DNA of 64,000 nucleotides, taken from Lasiosphaeris hirsuta (taxonomy: Eukaryota; Ascomycota; Sordariomycetes; Sordariales; Lasiosphaeriaceae). The notes beneath the pieces were generated by a model. The model worked only from the letters and a program-made list of their open reading frames with translations. It had not been told where the DNA came from and made no database searches. Shown in pieces: positions 11,512 to 22,131 of the stretch; position 1 is the first letter of the stretch, and every line of letters starts with the position of its first letter. The position numbers and the translations under genes were made by a program. The stretch covers positions 868,001 through 932,000 of the forward strand of contig JAUKUA010000002.1 in assembly GCA_030549175.1 (NCBI GenBank). The letters run 5' to 3'.

Positions 11512-11518
11512 TATAAAA
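11512..11518 (+). promoter_or_regulatory. Putative TATA box upstream of the MDR reductase
   Basis: TATAAAA about 195 bases before the start codon at 11713, followed by a long C/T-rich leader that includes a C15 tract at about 11650-11664. This is a common promoter layout for highly expressed fungal genes. Assignment is by motif and position only. Confidence 0.4.
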
Positions 11519-11712
11519 GTCACGACGTCCCCGTCCCACTTCCCTCCACAATTCAGCAGAAAGGAATTTACCCGCTCCTGTTTAATACCAACACATGCCG
11601 TGCATCGTCATCGCCATCAGCAGGAGATAAAACCCCCGCTCTTCACCACCCCCCCCCCCCCCCCTTCCCCCAACCCCCCGTTTGACCGGTCCCCAACACC
11701 GCAACCGCCAAA

Positions 11713-12834
11713 ATGACAAGCAACAAAACCCTCATCTTCAAAAAGATCCCCACCGGCGTCCCCGTTCCCGGGCAGGACCTTGTCGTCGAGGATGTGGGCT
11801 TCGACCTGTCAGCGGCCCCGCCGGCGGGCGGCCTAACGGTATCCATCCTCGCCGCATCCTACGACCCGTACCTGCGGGGCAAGATGCGGGCGCCGACGGC
11901 GGCGTCGTACAGCCCGCCGTTCGCGCTCGACGGGCCCATCAGCAACAACACGGTCGCGCGGGTGCTCAAGTCGGACGCGCCCGGCTTCGCGCCCGGCGAC
12001 CTCGTCGTCGCCTTCTTGCCCATCGCCGAGTACGCCACCGTCAGCGCCGCGGCCGCCCCCAGCGTGCGCAAGATCCACAACCCGCACGGGCTAGAGCTGG
12101 GCTTGTTCCTGGGCCCGCTCGGCATGCCCGGCCTGACGGCGTATTCGTCGCTGCATGAGATTGGGCAGCCCAAGGCCGGGGAGACCATCTTCATCAGCAG
12201 CGCGGCGGGCGCGGTTGGCCAGGTGGTCGGGCAGATTGCGAAGAGGGAGGGCCTGAAGGTCATTGGGAGTGTGGGAAGTGATGAGAAGTTGGACTACATT
12301 ATCAACCATCTTGGGTTCGATGGCGGTTTCAACTACAAGATGGAGAAGCCGTTGGATGCGCTCAGGCGGCTCGCACCCGAAGGGTTGGATATCTACTACG
12401 AGAATGTTGGCGGGGAGCAGCTCGAGGCGGCGCTGGAGAGCATGAAGCAGCACGGACGCATTGTTGCTTGCGGCATGGTAAGCAATCCCCCGAGAGAAGA
12501 GAAGCCGGGCGGAGCGGAGGGCGATGGCTAACATTATATCGTGGCATAGATCGCGGGTTACAACACAAAGCCGGAGGAGCGTTACGGCGTCAGGAATTTA
12601 TTCTTGGTTGTCGGCAAGCGTCTCAAGATGCAAGGTTTCATCGTTAGCGACAAGGACTTTGGTCCCAAGTACGCAAAGGAGCACCAGGACAAGGTGCAGG
12701 AGTGGCTGGCTGATGGCAGCTTCAAGGCGAAGCTGGCCGTGACCGAGGGGATTGATCATGCCGCTGAGGGCTTTGTCGGTATGCTCGAGGGCAAGAACTT
12801 TGGAAAGGCCATTCTCAAGATCAGGGATGAGTGA
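11713..12834 (+). CDS. NADPH-dependent MDR-family reductase (leukotriene B4 12-hydroxydehydrogenase / alkenal reductase type)
   Basis: Two exons, 11713-12477 and 12550-12834, are separated by a 72-nt GTAAGC...TAG intron in phase 0; the product is 349 residues. The start ATG follows a C/T-rich leader. The N-terminal half is the GroES-like substrate domain without the catalytic zinc ligands of alcohol dehydrogenases, ending in the YDPYLRGKM block typical of the LTB4DH/PTGR/CurA group. The Rossmann half has SAAGAVGQVVGQIAK (about 161-175), a GxGxVG-type nucleotide loop, and YENVGG (about 228-233), another hallmark of this group. Such cytosolic enzymes reduce the double bond of alpha,beta-unsaturated aldehydes and ketones using NADPH. 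It is convergent with the GMC oxidoreductase gene 371 bases downstream. Physiological substrate unknown. Confidence 0.88.
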
Positions 12835-13205
12835 CCAAGGTAGTGAGTTGAGGTGCGGATGGCGGGTATATACCCCCGACGACTTGAATGACTGTGATTC
12901 CCACTCTTTCCCAGTCACCGCCCCCGTATTTCGCACCGCCCACTCAAATGCGACTTCACACATACTCAAATGCAATCTCTATCTTGCTGCACGTGCCATC
13001 TGCTGCTACGCGCGTGCGTGGTTGCAGAGTCAAAAAGTTGCGGGTGGCTGGCAGAAGTTTTTCCATTGGTTTGTTGGGCAGCATGGTGGACCCGCAGTGC
13101 AAAAGCATCATCTTTTTTTTTTTTGCCACGCCTTCGATTGACGAATCGTGAACCCAAACCAACAAATCGGCCAAGACCCCGCGTTAAACATACGACCTTC
13201 CAACT
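12835..13205. other. Convergent intergenic spacer
   Basis: Shared 3' flank of the MDR reductase and GMC oxidoreductase genes. A T12 tract lies at about 13111-13122. No gene or clear terminator element was recognised. Confidence 0.4.
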
Positions 13206-15156
13206 TTAAAACCCTAAATCCTCCCTGAAAATATCCGCCGCCCTCTCCCCCACTGCAATCGCCATGTTATTCGTATTTGACGCGACATTGCCGGGAACAA
13301 CGCTGAGATCGGCCAACCTCAAGCCCTCGACGCCAAACACGCTCAGTCGCGCATCTACCACCCCGTCCACCTCAGGCGCTCCCATCTTGCAGGTGCCGAG
13401 CGAGTGCCACGTGGTCGATACGTGCTCGCGGATCCAGGCTGCGATGATGGCGTCGTCCTCGGCGCTGTACTCAATGTCCACCACCTCGCCCGCCCGCGGC
13501 GCGTCGTCGAGCTCGACACACGCCGCGCGCGACCCGGCCGCGAACGGCGGGTGCAGCGGCGCCCACTCGCCGCGGTACGCGGCCATGCGGCGCGCGATCT
13601 CGCGCTGCGCCTTGTACGCCCACAGGTGCTTCTGCACGTCGAGCGGGTCCGACGCGAAGCCCGGGTCAAAGTCGAGCGCGGTCGTGATGCTCTTTGCGTC
13701 GGTAATGTGCACGTGGCCCCGCGAGTACGGGTAGGCTGTGAAGGCCGAGATGGAGTAGTACTGCTTCCCGGGGCCCGCGGGTGTCGGGTCGGACGGGGTG
13801 CGAGTTTGTGGGAGGATGTTGACGGGCGACATGATGGTCAGCGGCCGGTTCGGGGCGTCGCGGTAGTCGCGGTCCCAGGCGGCCTGGAACGCGGGGCCGA
13901 GGGCCGCCACGGCCGCGGCCGACGGGCGGAGCTTGGACGTGATGTCCTGGCCGTTCCAGCCGAGGAACTTGTCGTTGCCGGCGATGAGCGCGCCCACGTC
14001 TAGGCGGCCGCCCGCGAGCGCGTCGAGCGTCTCGGATGCCTCGAGGTTGGTGCGGTACGTGTAGACCATCAGCTCGTGGTCTTGGTACCCCTCGCCGACG
14101 CCGGGGAGGGGCGCCACTACGGGGACGCCGGCGCGCGCGAGGACGTCGGGGCTGCCGACGCCCGATCGCTCTAGGACCAGCGGCGTCCCTATCGCGCCGC
14201 ACGAGACGACGACCATCTTGCGTGCTCTGACGCTGCGGGCCACGCTAGGGGCGCTGGGAACGCCGGGGACCTGAGGTTCGAATTCCGGGTTGGGGCTGAA
14301 CTCGACCCCGGCGGCTCTTTTGCCGTCGAACAAGACGCGCACGACCTGGTGCTTGACGAGGACATGCAGATCTGGGTGCTCGCCGTCTTGAAGGAGCGGA
14401 TGCAGGTACTGGGAGGCTGTATCCTGGCGCTTGCCGTCCAGCGAGATGTATTTCTTGGCGCGAGACACCTTGTTGCACTCGTCCAGCGACTGCAGGTCTT
14501 CCGTCTCTTCCCAGCCGACCTTCTTGGCAGCCGCGATGAAGTCTTCCTGGGGCCGGGTGGCGCGGAATGTGCCGTCCGACACGTGGACGGGGCCGCTGCG
14601 GCCGTGTCTGTCGTCGGGGTCGTTGCCGTGGTAGGTTTCCAGCTAGGACAAGTTTCAGCGAATGCGCCTCTGTTCAACCACGATGCCGGGGCCGTTACCT
14701 TCTTCAAGTACGGCAGCATCTCGTCGGCCGACCATCCCGGCATCCCCCAGGCGTCAAAATCCGAGCGCTGCGCCCGGCTGTACATCATCAGGTTGGCCGA
14801 CGACCCCCCGCCGAGCACGCCTCCGGACGGAACAAAGGGGGCCCTGCCTGCGATGTGGCTCGACTTGTTTGTCTGGTAAAAGATCAAGGCCTTGGTGGCG
14901 GGCATCAGATTGGCGCCAAACAGGAGCGGGTATTTGACGTTGGGCAAGTCATTGTTCGGACCGCCCTCAATGATTAGAATCGAGAATCCTGGGGGGCTCG
15001 CCTCGGCGAGCCTGGCGGCGACGACGCATCCGGCGGTTCCGCCTGAGAGCTGTCAGCAGGGGCTTGCATTGCGGTGAAAACCAATACCCTTTTACCTCCA
15101 GCAATGATCACATCGACCTCATTGACGTCGTCGGGAAGTTTAGTGTAGAGACCCAT
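13206..15156 (-). CDS. GMC oxidoreductase, alcohol (methanol) oxidase type
   Basis: Three exons on the minus strand, 15156-15096, 15042-14699 and 14642-13206, with introns of 53 and 56 nt (GTAAAA..CAG and GTAACG..TAG), encode 613 residues. Residues 14-40 form the FAD Rossmann motif DVIIAGGGTAGCVVAARLAE, completed across the first intron. GMC signature 1 is GGGSSANLMMYSRA (about 96-110); signature 2 is GAIGTPLVLERSGVG. The active-site His is in TTWHSLGTCKMG (about 545); its partner is Asn in NTNNMAIAVGE (about 595). This His/Asn pair, with VFGVEGLRLADLSVVPGNV before it, is characteristic of the alcohol-oxidase clade rather than glucose oxidase (His/His). The expected reaction is FAD-dependent oxidation of a primary alcohol, producing H2O2. 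No N-terminal signal and no C-terminal SKL-type peroxisomal signal (ends DLGF) are seen. Confidence 0.9.
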
Positions 15157-16281
15157 GGTCAGTTGCTATTGTCAATTTATCCGTTCGGTGGTGGGCTTCT
15201 TTAGGGCGAGAGAGACGGACTTGGAAGACAAGAGGCAACGCTTTGAAAGAAATGAGGGGTTCGGGTACTCAAGGGTTTATACTTCCCCGACACGCGGTAG
15301 CGATCTTTGTACCACCTACCTACCACCCCCTGAGCTTACCTTAGCTGACCGCTGTCAGGCCCCAATCGCTTCGATCAAGCCTTAGTGTTCACGTCATTTC
15401 TTTGTCTTTGCATAACACGGTAGCACACGTTTGCAGTCAAAACTCGGCCACAATTGTTAAGGCATCCCAAGACAGAACGGTATCCATGTCTCATCACAAC
15501 CCAAGGGAGCATGGAAGAAATAGGGCTAGATCTTGGCGATTGGCTTGGAACGTACCGAGACTGCCGCGAGCCAATCGATATGCTACCCGCAAAACAGCAG
15601 ATGCAACGGCGTATGGGCATACTGAACGAGCTGGCAAATCGACAGGGGAAATCGACGTTGCCCCACAAAGATCGTCCCGTGGAATTCAGTGGGATTGGTC
15701 ACATCGGACTTTGGCGAGCCCGCAGCCCGCGTGATGCCGGGCCGCCCCTGATATCAACGAGTTAAGGGACCACGGGGACTTGAGCGACAATACCGTAAGG
15801 ATTGCTTGAGGCTCTTGGTCGCGGGTCTCGGATGCTACTTCGAGTTACTTGAATATCCCATTGGATGATGTGGCAGGGCGAAAAAGGGGGTCAGCCCTAC
15901 AGCACCGGCAGTGCGAGAGTTGCTAGCGTATATTATCATGTCTGCTTTGAATCAGGATGGGGGGGGGGGCTAACGGCGTTTGTTATGGGCGCTTCGGCTC
16001 ATCCCTAACACGCAAAGGATAGCAATGTACTCGAGAGGAAGCCAAGGCAAAAGGCAAACATTGGGATATCTTCATGCTATATCGCCAAAGGTAAAAAACT
16101 AGGTATACAACTCCAATCTCTCCATCATGCTATTTATTACTTACCACACCCACATGCAATTTTCGTCTTTGCGCTGTAGATGCCAAGGACGATGCATATT
16201 CTATGCTAATCAGCGCAAAAGTGTCAAAGTTTAGATCCGCAACGTCGGTCATGTCAAAGGCAAGCCTGCCAAGTCAACCCC
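15157..16281. other. Intergenic between GMC and GH71 genes
   Basis: Includes the upstream region of the GMC gene. An open frame at about 15400-15765 (+) has no recognisable domain. A G10 run lies near 15959-15968. No gene is supported. Confidence 0.4.
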
Positions 16282-17821
16282 TTAAAACTGGAAAGCTGTC
16301 ATGCAAGCGACGGCCAGCGCAGCAACCGCCCACGACGCCTTGGCACCGACTGGCGCGGCGCTCTTGGGCGAGCTGCCGCCGGATCTCGTCGACCCCGACC
16401 CCGACCCCGAGCCCGAGCCCGAGCCCGAGTCTCCATCGTCATCCGGAGTCCTCGGGGCCTTGACATGGATTGCCGCCGAGTTAAAGTTGAGCTGCGGAAG
16501 ACCCACGTTAGCAAAGAGATCGGAAGCCAACCGAGGAGAGACGGGTACTAACTATACGCGACTTGGGGCAGCTATCGGTAATCTCCGGGCCCTGGCTGGT
16601 CTCGCCGTTCATGGTGATGGTGACGTTGCCCCGCTGGCTGCCAAAGTCGGCGAAGGGGACCTGGATGTAGTGGGGGGGCCCGGCCAGCAGTTCGATGGTG
16701 CGCGTCTGGTCGCCCATGGAGATGATCAGGGCCGTGTCCTTGCGGCTCACGGCGATGATGTTGATGGTGTCGGTGACGCCGGCCCGCGCCGTCACGTCGC
16801 CCCCCTGCCCCCACTTGGTGCCGCCGTCGCTGCACCCGGTGAGGTTGGCCGGCGTGGGCCGGTACCACGCCACGGCCACGCCGTCGCCCATGACCTCGGG
16901 CAGCGCCATCTCCCGCGTCCCCGCCTTGTACGCCGCCACGTAGTACGGCAGGATGGCTCGGAAGCCCTCGTGCGAGAGCCCGTCGACGTACGGCTTGGCT
17001 GAGTCGATGACCTGCCCCTCTCGGATGTCGCCGATGTAGTGCGACTCGCCAAAGTCGTTCCATGTGATGATCTCGACCATGTCCGGGCCGACGTCGAGAA
17101 CCTGCTCCCAGCGGTCGTACCACAGCCTGTCGCTAGACGAGTACCAGTTCTTTTTGAGCTTGTCGATCCGCGTGTAAAAATAGGGGCTGACGCTCATCAT
17201 GTACGCCTTGTCCCCTAGCGCTCTCTTGTTGGCCTCGTCGCTCTTTGTCGTCACCCTGCCTCTGCCCGAGGATGGCCACGCATCAAAGGAAAAGTGGCCG
17301 TCGACATTGTCCATCTTCTTGCTGATACCGCCCGGCCCGAGACTGGTCCAGTCGGGAACCAAGAAAATGTCGCCCTTGACCTTTTTCCTCACATCCTTCC
17401 AGTCGTCGGCAAAAGGCACGCCCTCAAAGGTGCTGACCAAGGGCTTCCCATCTACCTTGAATTGTGCCGGCTCATCCTTGAAGGTATTTGTGAGGTTGGA
17501 GATGGAGTCGACGTTCCATGTGCCAGCGGCGTTGAAGTCGAACGACAGGAACAGGGTGAAGTTGTCGAACTTGGATGCGGCATCGTAGGCTCCTCGCAGG
17601 GCGTCGAGCGTGAAGTGGTCGCCGGCGCCGATGTTTAATGCGAAGCCGTCGATGGCCGAGGCACTCGCAGTGCTAATGTCGCTGAGCCAGTTCTCGGCGG
17701 TTTGGTTGATACAGAGTCCAACCTAAGTAGAGCTTGTCAGAGGGTCGAGCAGGGGTTGAGAGTGTGCGTATGGAGAGGGTTTACTCGCCATATAATGGGC
17801 AAAAACACTCTTGGGTATCAT
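16282..17821 (-). CDS. GH71 alpha-1,3-glucanase (mutanase) with Ser/Gly linker and GPI-like tail
   Basis: Exons 17821-17789, 17722-16553 and 16491-16282 give about 470 residues. GH71 landmarks are VFAHYMVG at the start, AIDGFALNIG, LFLSFDFNAAG, HFSFDAWP and ITWNDFGESHYIG (about 231-243). The enzyme family hydrolyses cell-wall alpha-1,3-glucan. The second intron (61 nt, GTTAGT...GCTAAC...CAG) leads to a short C-terminal exon with an (SG)n linker and a hydrophobic end (ASWAVAALAVACMTAFQF) like a GPI-attachment signal. The first intron (66 nt) appears to be GC-AG, because only the split ATG|GCGAGT...TTAG|GTT restores the family motif. The ATG at 17821 has a TATA box 85 bases upstream, and no signal peptide is encoded from it; a missed upstream exon is possible. 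Confidence 0.85.
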
Positions 17822-20800
17822 TTTGTCACTGAGGGGGGTGTGAGTGCCCGGGGTGTACTGCTCGTCCCGGGATGATCTCCCCGTCAAGGCTTTTTTGTTG
17901 ACTTTATAAAGACTTTTCTGGCCAAGCCGCAAAGCTATCACAGCCTGGCGAAGTCTTGTTGTAGCCTAGAAACGATGGACCGATATATTAGTTGCGGTGG
18001 ATTACGACGGCCTTGGCATGAGGTTGGAGCCACTTTGGGCCGAAAACGACCCTGACGAATGCTGCAAAAGGCCTAGAAGGGTGCCTTTATCTTAGCTCTG
18101 CTGGGCGGATGTGAATAGAAAGTGGATAAATGATGCGGAGTCAACAGAGAGGTGGGGTCAAGTCTAGAACTAATAGATCCTGCAGGTAAAAGAAAAAGTC
18201 TTGGGAAATTCGAGAGATAGGAGAAGAAAGAACTGAGTGAGGAACTCAATGAGAACGCTGTTGCTCCGTCTTCTATATACCTACCTACCTAGGTACCTTG
18301 AGGTATCTCGACTCACCATTGCACACGGCCGCGTTGTATACACTCCGCCCTCACTTACACCAGCAGCGGACAGCTTCTCAGCGCTAGGCTACCATGATTT
18401 CTTCCACATGCTTTCCACATGCGGAGCCCTGCCGTGGACACTGGGACAAGCCTTGTGAGCGGAACCAATGGGAGCTTCATCCCAAGTGTCCTCGGTTGGC
18501 TCCAATACACAGCAGCGCTATGCGGTGTCGCTGCATAATGCTGGCCGATTGGGGTAAATATGTGTGAAACCAAGCACAATAGGGCTGTGGTCGCTGCGAC
18601 ACGGCTTGCGTGATCCGCCCCCAGCCTCACCATCTTTTTTCGGCGCTCAACCTGTCAGCGCTAGCCTCATTCCGCCGCTTTAGACAACTTGAAGGCCAGT
18701 GAATGGAAGAGACTCAACTTTAAAGCCGACGAGCATGAGTTTTGTGACGGCAGTGCTTTGCTGACTGCGGCCACGCTATGCTGGCTTCCAGAATCCTTGG
18801 CCGATATAAGCATTCGAATTCCCTCAAGATCCGAGTCCGCGATATGGTCCTTTTGCCTCCTGCTCTCTCGCGACCAGCGGCATGATCTTGTAGGTATTTT
18901 TAGGCACCAGTGTATCTGCTTATTCAATTTGAGACACATTTTCGGCCTACTTTTTTTCAACGTCATGCCTCCTTCAAAATTTCCACTATCGCGATCGCAA
19001 TTGAAATCGATCAATTACGCGCCACAACAACAGGTCGCTGCAGTGTGTGATCTCCAGCGCTGTTAGTCTGCCTCCGTGCCGGCACCATGAGTTCGATTCC
19101 AAGGAGATACAGGCGTCTATTTCCATACTACCACGCGAGGCAACTGCTGATATACTAGGTCAAGAAAGGGAGGACTTCGGAGGGGCTGTAGTAGTGTGGA
19201 AGAGATTGAAAGAGCCGGAACAAACTACGCATTGTGCTCATATCAATTTGAGCAAAGACGCGTTGGCTAGGACGTGAGAAGATGAATGTCTGTCCGCTAG
19301 TGCTTTTTATTAGTTACCACCCATTTTTGAGCCGTATTCGATGCCGTTGAACTACTAACATATTATTTTACTCGACCAACCACCCATACCGTGTTCCTTC
19401 ACTCGAACTTAATCTTCTCCTCTAGACCGGTCCCCGCAACCCCCTCTGTTGGAGTGGCAATGTGGTGTATTGCTACTATCTGCTATGGAGAGGTGTAAGA
19501 TCCAAGAAGTGGTCTTGCACCTGCGCGAGGAAATGGGTGGTGGGCTGGAGCATAGGCCTGTTGGCCTGTGCAGGCGCGGCACCCTGTGTGCCCGTACTCA
19601 TTCATTGCATTTTGTCTTCACACCAGTGATTGGGTGTTCAACTCTTCCAGAGCTACCCACACCAAGCAACGCGCAGAGTCCGCAAACTTCTCTTCGCACT
19701 GCTCGCCCAACCTTTGTTGCACGATAACGATGGCGGCTCCTAACCGCATCCTTTGCGGGCTCGCCAAATCGCATATTTCGCCTACTCATGCGGCGATAAG
19801 ACGGGAGGTTCTCATCTCGAGAAATTCCACCATCGTGAACCGCATCCAGGCCATACCCCTCGCGCGTAGGCTTCTCGCTCTGTTCCCTTCCCAATAAGTC
19901 AGTAAATTACGCTGACCGCTCGACCATTTTAGATAACCACACCTCATCTCGCCCTCCAGGCACAACTCCGCATTTTCTTGCCCAGCGGCCCACAGCCATC
20001 TCGGAGAAGAAGTTTGGTGATATCCTCGCCTATCATGCCCCCGTAATCACGCCGTCGCCAAACGGAATGCCGCACATGGGTTCGCTACGAGCATGAGCAT
20101 GCGCGTCGTCTCATCTGCTCTGGAGACGAAGAAAAAGAGCATTTTACATCAAATCCGAAAAACCGACATGATGGAGGCATGCATGATAGACGAGGAGGTA
20201 ATCCTCAAGGCCGCAATCGGCCTCACTCTCGTGTTGGCAATCTTTACCGTCTGGTGTGTCCTTGGGTATATCTGTATCATTTTCATTGCTGTTACGGCTT
20301 ATATCCTTCTCTGCCTGGGTTTTTGGGCGGCTTGAGTTGTCTTCCTCGTCAGTCTTGCGGCTTACATCGCTCACGGCGGTGGCTTTTCGACCTCCAAAAA
20401 CAGGACCGAGAAGGACTAGACCAAGTAAGGACTCGAACTCGGAATCCGGGGGTATTCTCCACCATCAGCCGACGGAAGGAATCGTTCTCTAGGAGGAATG
20501 GAGAAAGGGAAAGCCTAACTGAATTTTTTTTTTCAAGGCCCTGCGTACTCGGCGATGACGCTTTTTTTCGCATGGCAGAGCGACCGCCCCTTCCGGCCTG
20601 GGCCTTCATAGCAACCAACTAGGGGTAAAAGAAAAACGTCGAGGAGCCCCCCCTCCGAGTAAAGAGGGAATCTGCATCAGTGATACTGTCAAGATACCCC
20701 CCGACCACTACCTTTTCTTCCTTTTGGCTTCTTTTTGGTCTTTTCTACCCGCGATGGGTGTTTAAACTTTACTCCCTAGGAAATATCTACAAAGACACGC

Positions 20801-21099
20801 TCTGCCCTAGCCCCAGCGATTGGCTAGTGGCGCTTGATAGCGACTTTGCGTTGGAGGTGCCGCCGCATTGAGAGTTTTGATGCTGAATGCAAAGGCAAGT
20901 TTGGAGAGAATGCTCGCTGAGGCAGTCAGTGAAAGTTATGGCAACCGGGACACACCTGACGGGGCCGCTGGGGGACCCAAGCGAGGTGTCCTCTTTTCCT
21001 CTTACCGTAGTCATAAGCACCCCAGGTAGCTGACAATAGCTTTGGGTACTCGTGTCAAGATGAACGCGCTTTGGCTCCGGAGGGATTGCCTACCGCTCG
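17822..21099. other. Long intergenic region with unassigned short frames
   Basis: No domain-bearing gene. Two items only: a short frame starting ATG 19730 (MAAPNRILCGLAKSHISP) followed by a possible GTCAGT...TTTTAG intron; and a frame at 20093-20335 (+) whose C-terminal half is strongly hydrophobic (LTLVLAIFTVWCVLGYICIIF), which could encode a small membrane protein. Neither has enough support for a gene call. Confidence 0.35.
17902..17909 (-). promoter_or_regulatory. Putative TATA box of the GH71 gene
   Basis: CTTTATAAAG (minus strand) lies 80-90 bases upstream of the chosen ATG. It supports initiation of transcription close to that ATG, leaving little room for an upstream signal-peptide exon. 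Confidence 0.4.
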
Positions 21100-21765
21100 G
21101 CAGCCGCTCTTCCTATGTTGGCATCCATGTCGATGATACCCTCGCTGAGAATGCATTTGCCTGCTGGTAGACCCTACCAGGGCCGACAAGTGTGCTGGGT
21201 GACACAACTAGTTTTTCATCGCGTATTCAGGGAACGCCGCCTCGCAACCCGCCTCCTGGAGAAGCTTCGCAAGAAAGATGACGAGATCTTTGGAATCATG
21301 AGCTCTCCATCCGGCCGCTCTTATCGCCATCTCCGAGTTATGCGCGCCGGTGGGTACCCCAGTCTAGCCCGCTTTATGATGATTTCCCATTTCTGGTTTT
21401 GTGATATTAGAACTTTTCTTTTCCCACGTATCCCACTCGGGTTTATGCGAAGCCTGTGCTGGTGAGGTGATGGCCGGCTCCCCAATTGCCTATATTAAAG
21501 CCGTCAAACTCTGCGGCTCGCAATGGTTTGTTCGCCTGGTCCTTGTTCACAGACGAGCATATTCCCTTTTTCAGGCCGAGTCTTGCGTATGCTGTGCGTC
21601 TGTGGGACGAGGCAGAAGTCAAGACCGAAACCCAACCCCTGAGAGGACGGGATGTCAGGTCTAGGGCTCAGATCTTTGAACCCATCGCGGTCCCAGAACC
21701 GGAGTGTTGGCCCAAAGAAGAGATCGCTTTCGACTTATGGTGGTGGTCAGGATGGTGGTGAAGGT
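21100..21765 (+). pseudogene. Relic of a fungal GNAT-type acetyltransferase-like gene
   Basis: Fragments in different frames line up in the order of a fungal GNAT-fold protein: SYVGIHVDDTLAENAFACW, a stop and one-base shift at about 21165, then GRQVCWVTQLVFHR.FRERRLATRLLEKLR.KDDEIFGIMSS, then after scrambled sequence and a possible intron, AGSPIAYIKAVKLCGSQW near 21476-21530. The acetyl-CoA loop (R/Q-x-x-G-x-A) reads RERRLA, so its glycine is lost. Multiple frame changes and loss of the region after GIMSS argue that it is dead. Intact relatives would transfer an acetyl group from acetyl-CoA to an amine; the substrate is unknown. Confidence 0.5.
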
Positions 21766-21960
21766 ATCATTAGCGACGAGCATGACTGCGATAGTGGGGA
21801 CGAGCCATCGAGGGGACGGCCTCGGAAGCGCAGCTGGGAGACTTTGGGTCTTGATGGGCAAGTCCCAAGTTTATCATGCTCGCTCGCTACTGTGACTCAG
21901 TCCAGCCGGGCAGGCTACTTTCGCAGCCTTTGACTCTCCACAAGACGGGCTTTAAGTAAC

Positions 21961-22002
21961 TAGAAGGCACGGACTAACAATGTAATCGACTAATAATGCA
22001 AC
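21961..22002 (+). repeat. Left terminal inverted repeat of the Fot1-like element
   Basis: 42 bases, pairing with 23802-23843 with three C/T differences. Contains two internal near-repeats of CTAACAATG(T/C)AA. Confidence 0.85.
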
Positions 22003-22131
22003 GGGATCTGCAGGGGTACCCCCTACCGTAGTCATGACCATAACATCCATCTCCCTACCCATTTGTATACAAAAAAGTGCAGCCTATATCTCATGAGCCT
22101 GGCGAAGCCGATCTAGCCCGTGGATAATCAT

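Noticed and set aside
13404..14003. 199-codon plus-strand open frame
   Set aside because: Antisense to the GMC oxidoreductase in GC-rich DNA; Arg/Val/Gly-rich shadow.
16301..17002. 233-codon plus-strand open frame
   Set aside because: Antisense to GH71; Gly/Asp/Val-rich shadow with no motif.
20093..20335. 80-codon frame with a hydrophobic C-terminus
   Set aside because: Single short frame with no homology pattern; mentioned only in the intergenic note.
20405..20450. GAGTTCGAGTCC on the minus strand, tRNA B-box-like
   Set aside because: The flanking bases do not form a T-stem, acceptor stem or A-box; not a tRNA.
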